Positions 46,786 through 58,067 of a stretch of DNA of 64,000 nt are shown here, one piece after another. The position numbers and the translations under genes were made by a program. This stretch comes from Taxawa tesnikishii (nom. ined.) (lineage: Eukaryota; Ascomycota; Dothideomycetes; Dothideales), in contig JAPDRO010000011.1 in the NCBI GenBank assembly GCA_030247885.1, forward strand, positions 496,001 to 560,000, read 5' to 3'. Position 1 is the first letter of the stretch, and every line of letters begins with the position of its first letter. The notes under the pieces are model-generated. The model was not told the origin of the DNA. It ran no database searches and saw only the letters and a list, made by a program, of their open reading frames with translations.

Positions 46786-48154
46786 CTACCTCTTGAACAG
46801 CATTTCCACCACACTCCGACCCGCGCCCTCATCCTTTTCAACCCCGTCCAACCACGCACCAAGCTCCCTCTTTAGCACATGCGTCGGCTTCCCCACAACA
46901 TCAATCCCACGTTCCTCGCACGCAATCTCCACCTCCTGCTCAGTCAACCTCTCCACGCCGCCTTGCCGAATCAACAAAGTGTCGTCAATGGCTAGGTAAT
47001 GCAGCCGCTTCGCCACGCCGCGGCGCATCAGCCCGTAGGGCTTCAACCCAATCCGATCCCACAGACGGCGATGGGTCCCAAGTGCGGTAGACATGTGCAG
47101 TGTCTGCGCAGGCGTGAGAAGCGAAAGAAGAGCACCAACATAGGTACGGCTGAGCATCGGGTCTGGCACCGGGGTGCGCTTTTCCGCCTCTTGCGACGCG
47201 CGGGCAGGCGAGTCCTTCAGGATGATCTGCACATCCCCTCTTCTCTGACACCCAAGTCAAGCACAGTCGTGCTGCGTGGATCGCCCTCTTCGTTCTTGAC
47301 TAATCTGACCTTGTCCAGCTGCTCGAACGTCGGAGATTGCGTGCCTAGTCTGAATGCTTCTCGTCGCCTCTTCTCGCCCGCTTCGCGCATGCTCTGCACC
47401 TGTTTTGGGATCCGGCAGGTGCGCGGCACTACGCCTGGCATGAAGGGTACGAAAAGCGGAAGATACTCGCCCAGAATGAGCACGAGGAAGCCGAAGAGTG
47501 GAAGCTTGCCCATGTCATGTTTGTCCCTAGTCAAGATCTGATACTCCGCCCGATCGAGCTTTCCCAGCCGCACAAGCTGCGCGCACAGCGTCGGCAGCGA
47601 GCGCGGAAGCTGTAATCGTTTCTGCACCGCCGCATCGTGCGCCAATGGCGGTTCGGGTCCTTCCGGCAAGACGACTGGCTTCTCCTGCCTCTTTACTGCC
47701 GCTTCTGCTGCGCTTGCGTCTTGAAATGCAGCGAGTACCGCACCGGATGCTCCCGCACGAGCGTTGACGTCCATCATTGCCTGTCTGGTCCGTTTGAGCA
47801 CCCGCGCCCTTCTGTGATTCGCCCATGTCGCTTTGCAGCCCACCCAATAGAACTTTGCGTAACTGCGCCCGATCTTGAACCAGTAGACCGGTTTGCTCTG
47901 GCCCGGTTGTCTTGTTGGCAGTTCCAGAGGCGGGGGAGGGTCGTGACGGGTGGGTTTATGCCATCGCTGGGTTCGTCGGTGGGAGACGGACTCGACCCCT
48001 TGATCGAGGTTGCTAGGGTCCGGGTTGCGAGTCGTAGGTGGGCGGTTCTAGGTTGTGCAGTGGCGGTGTGGATGCGCCATGCTATACTATAGACAAGTGG
48101 TGCATTGGAGGCGGTAGGAGCAGCTTTTGACAAGCTGGCGATTCTGTAGGTCAT
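46786..48154 (-). CDS. LETM1-domain mitochondrial inner-membrane protein
   Basis: About 456 residues. The Ala/Arg/Ser-rich N-terminus looks like a mitochondrial presequence. YWFKIGRSYAKFYWVGCKAT precedes the membrane span, then LPLFGFLVLILGEYLPLFVP, the typical LETM1 transmembrane segment with its Pro/acidic residues. The C-terminal domain has LKPYGLMRRGVAKRLHYLAI, ending with RGIDVVGKPTHVLKRELGAW. Relatives (yeast Mdm38/Ylh47, human LETM1) act in K+/H+ exchange and in binding mitochondrial ribosomes. Shifts at the G5 run 47932-47936 and the C4 run 47235-47238 are each cured by one base and give in-family sequence. The protein is shorter than classic Mdm38, so it may be a paralogue. Confidence 0.87.
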
Positions 48155-48379
48155 TTCATCGTGGCATCTCTTGCGAACGAGGACGATGACGACGGTACAT
48201 ATATTCGCATGAGGAGCGGGAGTTCGACGCTCGGGGTCCGCGTGGGCCGCCGTAATAGTGATGACATTGTGATTTCTCTGGAAGGGCGACGCCGACGATG
48301 AACGAGATCGCGAACGATTATACAGACAAGCGGCAAAGGGCAGATTCGATGTTGGTGTTTTCGTTCCATGATCCGAACT

Positions 48380-49475
48380 TCACGCAGGTGGCAGCATCAT
48401 GACGTACTCCCTCTCGCTGTCGCCAAATCCAATCACATCACTATCCACCAGCTCAATATATCTACTCGCTCCGACCTTCTCACCATTCAGTCGCGTTCCG
48501 TTCGCGCTCTCCAAATCGATCAAGTACGGCTTGACCTTGCTCTCTCGGTCGCCGTACTCGTTCGTCTTCGTGATATGCCTGAATTGAATGACCGCATGCT
48601 GTTTGCTAATACTCGGGTGCTCCAAGACCATGTCCACCACGGCTTGGTCACGGCCCATGAGCCAGCAACTGCGTGTGTGAAGGTATACTGTGTCAAGCAT
48701 GTCTTTCCCTTTGAAAACGTACATGCGCCATTGTTCGCTCGACGGTGGTTTGCGTGCCTCGGGCGGCTCGTGGTATTTCAGCACAATGTTGGTCCCGGCG
48801 ACAGTGTTGGCTTCCTTGGCCAGTAGGCCCGTGGAGCTGAAGTTGGGCTTCTCCTTCTCGATAGGTTTGTCGACGGCATTTGGAGGGTTGTCTTGTCCGC
48901 GGAAGGATTCTTGCTGTGACGGCAGTGGACCGCGTGATCGCCTTGGCGGAGAGCGTGATGCTGAACGGCTGGGCGAGCGTCTGAGGCGCTTGGGTGGGGA
49001 GATCGTGAGTAGCGTTTCCTGCGCGAATGGCCTCCAGACGTTGAACGATCCCGTCTACGGCGGTCTGTACTCCTATCGCGATCTCTATTTCTACGGGGGC
49101 TGCGGGAGTAGTCGCGTCGTCGAGCAACCTGCCTATCCTCCCCGTCGCTTCGCTGTCTCCTGGGAGGTGACCGCCGTCTTGAGTCGCCTGATTCTGCAGG
49201 GCTCACGGAGCGCTTGCTGCGGCTGGATTTCTTGTGTTCCCCATCCCTGTCGCGGTCATCCCTCCTTCTCCGCCTGCTCTCATATTCGTCGTCAGGGGTC
49301 CTCCGCCTTCTGCTGTCGTATTTGCTCGAGCGACGACGGTCGTGGTCCTCTAAAGGAGACCTTCGGCTGGGGAGGAGTCCTTTCCAGAGCGGTGAGACCG
49401 CCTGTGTCTTCGGTCGGGAGCCGGACTCGCCGACGACTGCCGAGGGCGGTCTTGGTCTTCGTCTCTTGGTGCCAT
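48380..49475 (-). CDS. pml1: FHA-domain splicing factor (Pml1/SNIP1-like)
   Basis: About 365 residues. The first 200 are an Arg/Ser/Asp-rich splicing-factor-type region (DRRRSSKYDSRRRRTPDDEY and RS repeats). A conserved linker KPNFSSTGLLAKEANT follows, then VLKYHEPPEARKPPSSEQWR and the FHA domain with CWLMGRDQAVVDMVLEHPSI, SKQHAVIQF and SANGTRLNG, which bind phosphothreonine. This is the layout of SNIP1/Pml1 proteins, a subunit of the RES complex that helps retain and splice pre-mRNA in the nucleus. Two shifts, at the G4 runs 49369-49372 and 48996-48999, are each explained by one missing base. The restored frame starts MAPRDEDQDRPRQSS at 49475 and its length is a multiple of three. Confidence 0.82.
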
Positions 49476-50514
49476 GGCAGGTGCTGCTCTTACACCGCTG
49501 CGGAGTGAGGGTGTGGTGTGGTGTAAGGCGACCGAGCCGAATGAGAGTAAGCACGCGTCCGGCGTCCAAGTGCTTATGCACGTACCAATATTAATGCTTA
49601 GTACTGATTTGTGTTCCGGGCCTCGACTGTTCTAACGCATGCAAGTGTTAATCCTGCGAGCCCTCGTCCTGCTTTGTGAACAGCCTCTTTTCTCAGATGA
49701 GAAAGAGAATTGTTAGGATGAATTGACTGCCGGTCTGATTGCACATGAAAGGCAATGCAAGAGTTCGCGGACGCAGCCGGCTGGGTCTTGGCACGTCGCG
49801 CGCCCGTCCGCGTCGCACATCCGAGTCTAATTCGACCTCGAGTTGAACAGGCGCTTGACTCTCGCATCTCCTTATTGGCCGTGTACGGGAGCTACTACCG
49901 CACACCCCCGGACATGGCCTACCTTGCGTTTCATCACGGAACCGGGTCAGGAACAGAACCGCACAAGCGACTCAATCCCTATGCCTTTCAGGCGTCGGCT
50001 AACACTAGGCATGGCATCTCCAGCCGCACATGCTGACCCCCGCGCTTCATGTCACCCTACCCGTACCGCACCCTGGCCACGGTGCACCAGGATCCTGTTG
50101 GTGAGATGATGTTAAGTGTGGGCTGCCGACATGAAGATCGGTCCTGGGCGCCTATGCCCGGCGGTGACCAATGGTGAAGGTAAGCTTCGAGCGCGACCTG
50201 CCATCTGCTCTTCATGGCGATAGTGGGTGCTGCTCCGCTATGTTATCCACACATTCCGTCAGGCGCGACACCCGACACTCTCCATTCTGTACTTGTTTTT
50301 CGTTTACAGCGCGCAATGAATCGGGGTAACCATGATGGCTTCCAAGTTCTTCACATGGTCCAAAGGTGATCGTCGTAACATCCATGAGGCCATTGCTGAA
50401 GGCGGTGTTGTTTCTATCCCTGTCGATATTACTATCAGAGCTACCAAGGTAAACAATGCCTTCCTTTCCTGACATGTAGTCAGCTTCCTTTTGCACTCGC
50501 CTCCTCCATCCACC
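49476..50514. other. Divergent intergenic region
   Basis: About 1 kb between the divergent pml1-like gene and the coiled-coil gene, holding both promoters. No tRNA, repeat or conserved coding sequence was recognised. Confidence 0.4.
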
Positions 50515-53500
50515 ATGTTCAGGATTAACAAGCGAACGCAGAAAGCAAAGCACAACACACCACAGCCTTCTCCTCTTGACCTCTCTACATCCCCCATTGG
50601 CGACGCGTCGCAGAAGTCGCTGGGGTTTCATGACGCGTACGTCGAGTCCGCGACCAACCTTCTAGCTGCTGTGACGGATATTGTGCGGACTTCACAACTC
50701 CAGTCGTCGCGCTCATCTGGTTCCGGCCAACTTCTTGAACCCTCCAGTGGCAGACCAAGGTCGCATACTGCTCCTCCGACTCCAGTGGTTGAAGCCGGCC
50801 GCAAAGATCCTGTCGAACTACTCGGATCTCTTCCTTCGGACGTACACCGAAGAAAGGAGAACCATGAATCAGTGCGGAACACTCGACCTGCGCCACTCAC
50901 GACACTGTCGTCACAAGAAAAAGCGGGACTTGAGCTCGAAAGACCACACTCGAGTCCAACGGAGAGGTTGCCGAGTTACTTTACCCACCAAAGATCAAAT
51001 AGTGAAAATCAAGTAGTCTCGGAAGAGGATCTGATCTCTGCGCCTGCTGTATCTCCGCGTTCGAGGACGTTTGTCAAACACAGAGCTTCCGCAGGGTCCG
51101 GGTTGAAAACACCACAAAGCGCCCGACCTCTCCAAGCCGTAGATCGGTATCCCTTGATCGACCGAAAACAACGAAGGCCTTCGCTCAGCCTACTGCAGTC
51201 TTCGAGAAACCCTCAACCCGAACAGAACAAACTCTCAAGTGCAAGAGAGACAGTCTTGTCTTTGGCATTCAAGGTAAATACATAGCATCCACACGCATCC
51301 ATCGGGATTGAACATTTCAAAGAACCGTTCCATGGGCATATCAGACATTGGCCACTGTCCCCCGAATGCAACTGATCAATCTTCAGACCCAACCACATTC
51401 GTTCCCAGGACGCAAGAACTTGCCCAAGAACCTTACAACTCAGAAAAACAACGTTCCTACGCCGGTCTCGCAGCTTGCAGCACTGCTGAAATCCTACGAG
51501 AGTCAAATTACCAGCCTGCAACAAGCGCACGGTCGAGAGGTTTCGACACTGCAAACTTACATTAATCTCCTAGAACACCATCATTCGACGGGGCTCTCTG
51601 AAGCTCCCAGTAAGGACGAAGCTCATACAATCTGCGCCCGCATCAACGGCGATACTAACCGTACTCTTGCAGCACGATCACAAACACATCTCACCATCGA
51701 TACATCTCAGGTTTCGGCAAAAGTTGGTGAGCTACTTGTTACAGATGACTCGGACACAACCCTGCTTTCGTTGGATACCGCCTCAGAATGTCAGAAGAGG
51801 ACATCACAGGAGAACGTAGCGGAGATCAAGACGTTGAAACAGAGGCTGGACGTGTCTCGCCAGCTCGAAGCAACTGCAAAAGATATGGAGAAAGAACGGG
51901 ACGATCTACGAAATTCACTCAAGATCAGCGAGCGGCGGATAAAGCAGCTGGAAGAGAGTCTTTCAAGGTCGAATGACAACGAAATGACACTCAGAAACAC
52001 GGCAGAGCATCTCGAAGCACGACTAGACGCGGCAAACAATCAAAGACTTGACGTGCTCCAGGGCTATCACGAAGCGCGTGAAAAGGCCCGCAGGCTGTAC
52101 GAACAGGAAGGCATGCTAATGCACGAACTGGAGCAGCTCCGGAGAAGACCCACGGAAGCCGAGGCCAACGAACTCAGGACCAGGCTACACGCTGCCGAAG
52201 ATGAAATACAGTCCCTGAAACAGCAAACCAATTTGGCGCACGATCGCGCAGGCTTCGCTCCTCTAGTAGCCAGTCTGCAAGAACGGGTTCAACAGGCGCA
52301 CGACAACAACGACGCCAAATCCTCCCGGATCGCGGAGCTCGAACGCGAAAACGAAGCACTGCGCTTCTACAGTAGCCCTGCACCGCAATTCACGCCTCCG
52401 TCTGACCATCAAGAGCCCGTTGAACTTGACGCTTCACCGGGTACAGAGAGGAAAACAGTAATGAAATCGACAGAGGAGGCTGCAAAGCACACCGTGAAAG
52501 AGCTTGAATGTCATCTAGAACATCAAAAGGCCGTCATAATCTCTTTACAAGCCGAACGGAACACCCTGAGCTCCCTTCTACGAGCAGAGGTCCGCCGTCA
52601 AGCCCGCACTTCGGCCAAGCAAGGTTCGTCCATTCCCACCCCAGCAAAGGCCAAACGCGACATTGATGCCTCCGTCACGGAACTTCGAACCCGAATCGCC
52701 GCTGCTGTATCCGCAACACCAGCGGAGAGCGACAAGCCCGGCGAGGAGCTGTGGAACCTGAAGATGGCGAGTCTGGAAACGGAGCTCGAGCGGCTGGCCG
52801 AGGAAGTCGTATTGTATAAACTTGACGTGCGCGGTTACAGGAAGGATCTCAAGAACGCGCATGCCACAATCGAGGATCTGCAGCACCGCTTGCCACCCGC
52901 CGACACCTCAGCGTCTAAAGAGCCTGAAAAGGTGGGCGGAGATGAACCAGCGCCTTCGCCGCGACAAAGTCCGCGCGTGGAAGACGTCCTCGCGGCCTCG
53001 TATGCCAGTTCCACGTGGCCTGAACGCGCTCGCCAGCAGCATACGGCTGTGCTCAATGGTCTGGGCATCACTCTCGGCTCCTCTGGCGCTTCCTTCGCAG
53101 GCACCACCGCTTCTTCAGTCCCAAGTACCACACTTTCAGACATTGAAGCACGGCGACCAAAACCCCGCTCGGAGCGCACAAGCGACTGCCGAAACCGCCG
53201 CACGCGCGAACACCAAATTCGTCTCCTTTGACAACCGATACGACGAGAGAGGTAGAAGGAGGTCGACAGCAAGAAGAGGGTGAGATGAGACAAGGGCATG
53301 GGCGAGGGCAAGGAGTCATGGCAGCTGTGATGGGAGGGAATGAGATCGGGCTGGCACCGCAGAGAAAAGAAACGATGAGGAGTTTGAGTGAGAGTATCAT
53401 CAGTGCGTATGCAAGGCAGTGGACACCAGAGACGGGTGCGAGGAAGGTAGGGCAGGAGGGTAGAGGGGTGGAGGGGGAGAAGGAAAGGAGGTCGGATCCT

Positions 53501-53527
53501 GGGAAGAGGGATGAGGGAAGGGGATGA
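50515..53527 (+). CDS. Large coiled-coil protein, function unknown
   Basis: Exon 1 is 50515-51273, with an intron from GTAAAT at 51274. The acceptor is at 51386, or in frame at about 51344; exon 2 then runs to 53527. About 966 residues. The first 250 are Ser/Pro-rich and disordered (MFRINKRTQKAKHNTPQPSP). The middle, from about residue 370 to 790, is dense heptad coiled coil (LKQRLDVSRQLEATAKDMEK; RIAELERENEALRFY). A short terminal helix contains SLSESIISAYARQW. No enzyme motif is visible. The architecture suits a scaffold of the cytoskeleton, spindle pole body or septum, but I do not recognise a family. The last 120 residues need one extra base in the C4 run at 53163-53166; otherwise the protein ends early at about 53231. 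Confidence 0.75.
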
Positions 53528-54408
53528 TGTGCGACGGAAGATGCAAAGGAGGGGGATAGGGAAATTTGAATGAAGGGTCGGACGAGAAGTGATGGGTTGT
53601 ATGATTGGATGATTGAGGTTGGGATCTGGTATTTGGTATCTTTGTGTACTGAACGAGACTTGATACCTGTGTGCTCTGCAGGGGCGTCTGAGTTTTCTGC
53701 AGCATCGTCGACGGGGACCCGATGCTCACCTAAGCGACAACCGTGAAGAACATGCCTCCCCCCCAAACGTAACTCTGCCCAGGGAGATGTCAATCTGGAG
53801 CACGCTACAGCAACCAGCCATAGGCAGATGTTTCTCTGACTCACAACGCCGAAGAAGCAGCAGCATCAGCAGCAGCCACGGCACACGAGCGCAGCGCTCA
53901 GGCTCTCGAGGAGTGCGTCCAGCAGCGTCGACTGCTGAAGTCAAACGACGTCAAGCCCTCACAGCAAACCCTCCTGTCACCGCTTTCTCTGTCACCTCTT
54001 TTTCTGCCAGTGCTAGTTGTCGCCTGCTTCCCACCACCCTTCTCATTCTATACTGAAGGATCGAAGCGAGTATATAGCACGGAATCTCCGCAATGCTCAT
54101 TCACAGTTCATCATCCCGTGCTCGATTTCCTTTCATTTCACCCTGTCTTGTTATCTTTTCATGAACCAGTCATTGTATCCGCCTTGTGTGACCTCCGCGT
54201 CGGCAAGCTGCACGTTCCCGACTGCCATGTCCGACTGTCTGAACCAATCCGCAATGGCCTACCACTTTGTACAAAAATCCAAATCTCCAGAGGATCCTAC
54301 GCAGGAATCCACAGCACATAGACGGTTCATTCCAGGTTGATCGACCCATCCACGTATCGGAAGCCTCGACAGGCTGGCTGAGGATCGAATGATTTGATTG
54401 CTTTTCGG
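53528..54408. other. Convergent 3' region
   Basis: About 880 bp between the ends of the coiled-coil gene and gpi1. G-rich just after the former. No gene is recognised. Confidence 0.4.
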
Positions 54409-56841
54409 CTACCTTGCTACCTTCCGCCCCAAGCTTCCCCGTTCACCGACTCCACCACATCCCCTTCTCCCTCTCCTTTCCCGTTCGGCCCTTCTTGCCT
54501 CCCCCACGCCTCCCGCTCCGCTTGCTCCGTTGAGTCCTCCGTTCAGTTTGCCCGCACCCTCAGTCCCGGAATCTGCCGTAAGCATGATCCACAGCTCCGC
54601 CACGGCAATACGCTTGGCAGGCAGCATGCTGTACTGCAGGCTATAGAGGCTCTTGCGGTGGATCGGCGGGACGAAACGGCCGGTCACCAGACAGAGAAAG
54701 ACACGCGGTGAGAGGTAGTGTTTTCGGATGCGATGGCCGAGTTGAAAATACTGCGAGAACGTGTGCGAGAGAGGAAGGGGGATGGACTGTGCGGGTGTGT
54801 GTCAGTAAATTTTTGCTTTCGACGTCGAGGTGGAGTTGTTGTGGATGGCATTCACCTTAAGCTTAATGTATGATGTTGGTGCAGGTCTGGGCGTAGAGAC
54901 ATCTGTACCCTGTTGTTGGGAAGGAACAAACGCCGAAGGGGTATCTTGAAGTTCAAAACGAATGCCACCTGCGATCGCATCAGTGAACCGTGCTCATGCG
55001 TGGCTTTGTCTGTCTGAACCGGTCATACCGGGTAAACGCCGAGAATCTTTGATCCGTAACATGAGTGCGAAAAGTGGGAAATGGTTTAAACAAGCCAGCC
55101 AGGTATCCAATGCAGCCTTGAGCACGATGATGCCCATTCGTGCGCTGGCAAACGTGGCGTAGAAGACGCCCACGGTAGGCAGAAGAAAAGTAAGTACTGT
55201 GAAGAGAATCGTGCCGAGAAGAAGTTGGTCCAAGTCGTAATCGCAAGAGTCGATGCGGTTGCGGAGGACGTTCCGCTTCTTTCCACGGAAGAGGTGAAAA
55301 AGCGAAATGATGATGCTGAGCTGCCAGTTGTAGATCCTGGCGGAGGCAACGTAGAAAGAATAGATATGCAGCGTAAGCACGGTGAGGAGGTCCGAGAACA
55401 GAGAGATTGGCAAGCTCGCACCGGCAAAGCTAGAGACGCCAATGAACTGTACGATGTATGGCAGAGCAGGACGGAGGCTTCTCATGCAACCTGGACTCTG
55501 TAAGCATAGTGGAAGTTACGAAGAAGTGCGAAGACGTACCAGCCCAATAATCGATGACCCAAAGGAAGAGATCGCCAAGGAAAAGAGCTAACTCGGTGTT
55601 CAGTTTCAACCCGGCCGGCCAATCCATCAGCCACAAGATCATCCGCTGCAGTCCTTCGATTGACCAGCTACCGACAACCATGTCCACTTGACTTGCAACA
55701 AAATCGGCATTCTCGATGATATACGACCCCAAAGCAATGCCAATGATCACATCGTTCGCCACCAGCCACAAGCTGTTGTAGAACCGAATGTACTCTGGGT
55801 GGTTGTTTGTGATGCTCTCCCAGTTGCTGCGACGTCTCCGAAGTGTCAAATACTGAGTCGGCCAATAGCAGAATTGTTGCAGTCGTATGTCCACCTGTTG
55901 GGCGGTTGCCGAGATGTCCTTCAGCGCAGGCGACTCTGGCGACAGGCGCCATTCCAGGATCCGCAAGATCATCTCGCCACCTATCCTGTGTGCCATCAGA
56001 CCAAGAATGAACAGATGAAGCACAATTGGATATATCCATCTTGTCCACGCAAACTGCAGTCCCAGAAGTATGTAATCCCACAAGTCGTTTGCAGATTCGA
56101 CAACCCGCTCACTCACGCTCAAGCTGCGCTTGATCTTCAACATCACAAGGCCAATGTTCTTCTGCATCAGCTGATTGAGTTCGTAGGCGCAATTGATCTG
56201 GTTGAGTATGACGGGCAACGCGAGCTCTTTCTGTGTCCGTGGATGCTTGATGACCGTATGTAGGCGCAGTTTCTCCACCAGCTTCTGCTTCTGCCGCCTC
56301 GCCGCCTCCTCTTGTGCGTCAATGCCTTCGAAAATGGGTATGGACTTTCCGACGCGATCGGACATGTTGCTAAGAGTCAACGAGATCGGAACCAGCGAAA
56401 GGTATTGCATTCGATTTGGCACGGGAGGGTCAAAGGATATGAGCTGTAGCGAGACACCGCAATGCTCGGGACAGTACAAGAGTGGCAGTCGTCCGCTTGG
56501 TCTGGAGGAAGCCACAAGGGCAAGCGGGCTGAAGGTGCTCGGTGCATTGGCTGGGTTGAGGGTCCCAAGTACCACGAGAGGTGTGCGACCACATCGCTCT
56601 AGGATGTTCGATATGGGATGCGGACTGCCGCGAAACAGTGTCCCAACACGTAGGGCGTTGTCGACATTGCGTGCCTGTCGTCGTATCCATGAGCCCGTGA
56701 AGATCTGATGTCCCTGCCCGTACTAACCTCAACATCCTGCAGGACTGCCACCACAATGACGTCCAAGTCGGAATTCCTCCATCCTACTATTACGCCAGGT
56801 CTGGTGGTATTCGGAATGTCTGAAGGCCAGAATATGCGCAT
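54409..56841 (-). CDS. gpi1: Gpi1, GPI-GlcNAc transferase subunit (PIG-Q)
   Basis: Five exons: 56841-56728, 56674-55540, 55490-55029, 54968-54856 and 54786-54409, all with clean GT-AG introns; about 733 residues with no missing base. It is a subunit of the ER-membrane complex that adds GlcNAc to phosphatidylinositol, step one of GPI-anchor synthesis. The PIG-Q signature is strong: WPTQYLTLRRRRSNWESITN, NHPEYIRFYNSLWLVANDVI, YNWQLSIIISLFHLFRGKKR, NVLRNRIDSCDYDLDQLLLG and LNHFPLFALMLRIKDSRRLP. Several helices span the membrane. The last exon carries TGRFVPPIHRKSLYSLQYSM and a Gly/Arg-rich tail. The start at 56841 lies only 41 bp beyond the stop of the gene upstream. Confidence 0.95.
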
Positions 56842-56882
56842 CAATGCATTGTGCGTGACCATGCTATCATAGCGTTGTGCTG

Positions 56883-57266
56883 CTAGAAAGAACCTCTGCG
56901 CTTCAGCTGTTCACGCGCCGAAATGCCTGCTTCTCTTGATCGTGGATGCTGAGCTGGGTCAGGACATGTCTCAGAATCGGAAGGAGCTCGTTGTGTACTG
57001 ACTATATCGGCTTCCCTGGCCGCTATGTGCTCGATGGGGATGATGAAGAGGAAGAAGAAAATGGAGAGGATGATGAAGCCTTTAGCTGTGCGGGTCTGTC
57101 TGGGTCAGCGCGCGCATAGGATGGATGCTGGGTCGAGTGTACTCACGACAACGCTGTGGTCCCAGGCGAAGATGGCAAGCTCGTATAGCCTTGTGACGAG
57201 GTCCCAGCGAGCGGTTGTGTAGCCAGCGACGAAGATCCCGAGAGTGATTCCTGAAAATGGGTGCAT
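56883..57266 (-). CDS. Small two-helix membrane protein
   Basis: Exon 1 is 57266-57147 and exon 2 is 57095-56883, joined in phase 0 (GTGAGT...CAG); about 110 residues. Two hydrophobic stretches, GITLGIFVAGYTTARWD and GFIILSIFFLFIIPIEHIAA, flank WDLVTRLYELAIFAWDHSVV. The C-terminal tail is polar. I recall similar tiny conserved fungal proteins but know no function. It lies head-to-tail with gpi1, its stop 41 bp before the gpi1 ATG, too close for an ordinary promoter, so the two may share transcript or regulation. The first few residues (MHPFS) are uncertain, because an acceptor-like TTTTCAG precedes GITLGI. Confidence 0.68.
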
Positions 57267-58067
57267 GAATTGAGCCGGTCATGTCCGACAGCGCATGTGT
57301 CGTGGTGTTTGGTGTAGATTCGAGTTGTTGATGTATATCGTGTCGACAACAGTCAAAGGGTTAAAGGAGGGGGCACGACGCGCGTTCGAAGAAGTCAATT
57401 CTAGGCCCTCTGCAACAGCGCACAGTATCGAGGGGTTTGAAGTCAAAGTGGCAGCGAGAGCAGAGTGCAATGCGAAAGGGGGCTCAGACTCAGACTCAGA
57501 CTCAGACTCAGACTTCGCAGTACGACATGGCAGCAACCACTGCACTGTTAGCACAGCTTCTGGTGCGGCATATTTCGTGATGAACGCGGGACAATTCAGA
57601 GAGTGGAATGGAGGCGCCCGAGCCAATGATGTGGCGTCATTTTGTCTTGGCGCTTGCCGCTCATGAACCTCGCGCCAAAGCAAAGCAAAGCAAGCCATTC
57701 CAGCCACAGCAGTTTTACCATATCCGGCAACCCAAGGCCATAACAGAGTCGTAGAGCACTCCGCGGGCCACAGCGACTTCTGACCGCGGGCACACTTGGT
57801 ACGCTCCAACTTTTTCCGGAAAGCGCCCGCAAGAGCACTCATTGACGCCTCCACGACTGCCAACAGAGCGCGAAGAGACGTCACGTGAATCTCGAGAAAC
57901 AGCAACACATTCACTTCCATTCCATCTAGTTCATGTCGCGACTGCTGGCACCTGAGACTACGAACCATGCTTTGTAAAACACATCCTGGCTTTCTTATAT
58001 CTGAATCTCGACGCTCGCTCAACAACTGTCGGTAGCCCACCACAAGCAAACTTTCTGCTACGCCAAA
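57267..58067. other. Divergent promoter region
   Basis: About 800 bp between the small membrane-protein gene and nup42. It contains a perfect hexanucleotide array (CTCAGA)5 at 57483-57512. No gene is seen. Confidence 0.5.
57483..57512. repeat. (CTCAGA)5 microsatellite
   Basis: Five perfect copies of a hexamer in the divergent promoter region of nup42. Likely length-polymorphic. Confidence 0.9.
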
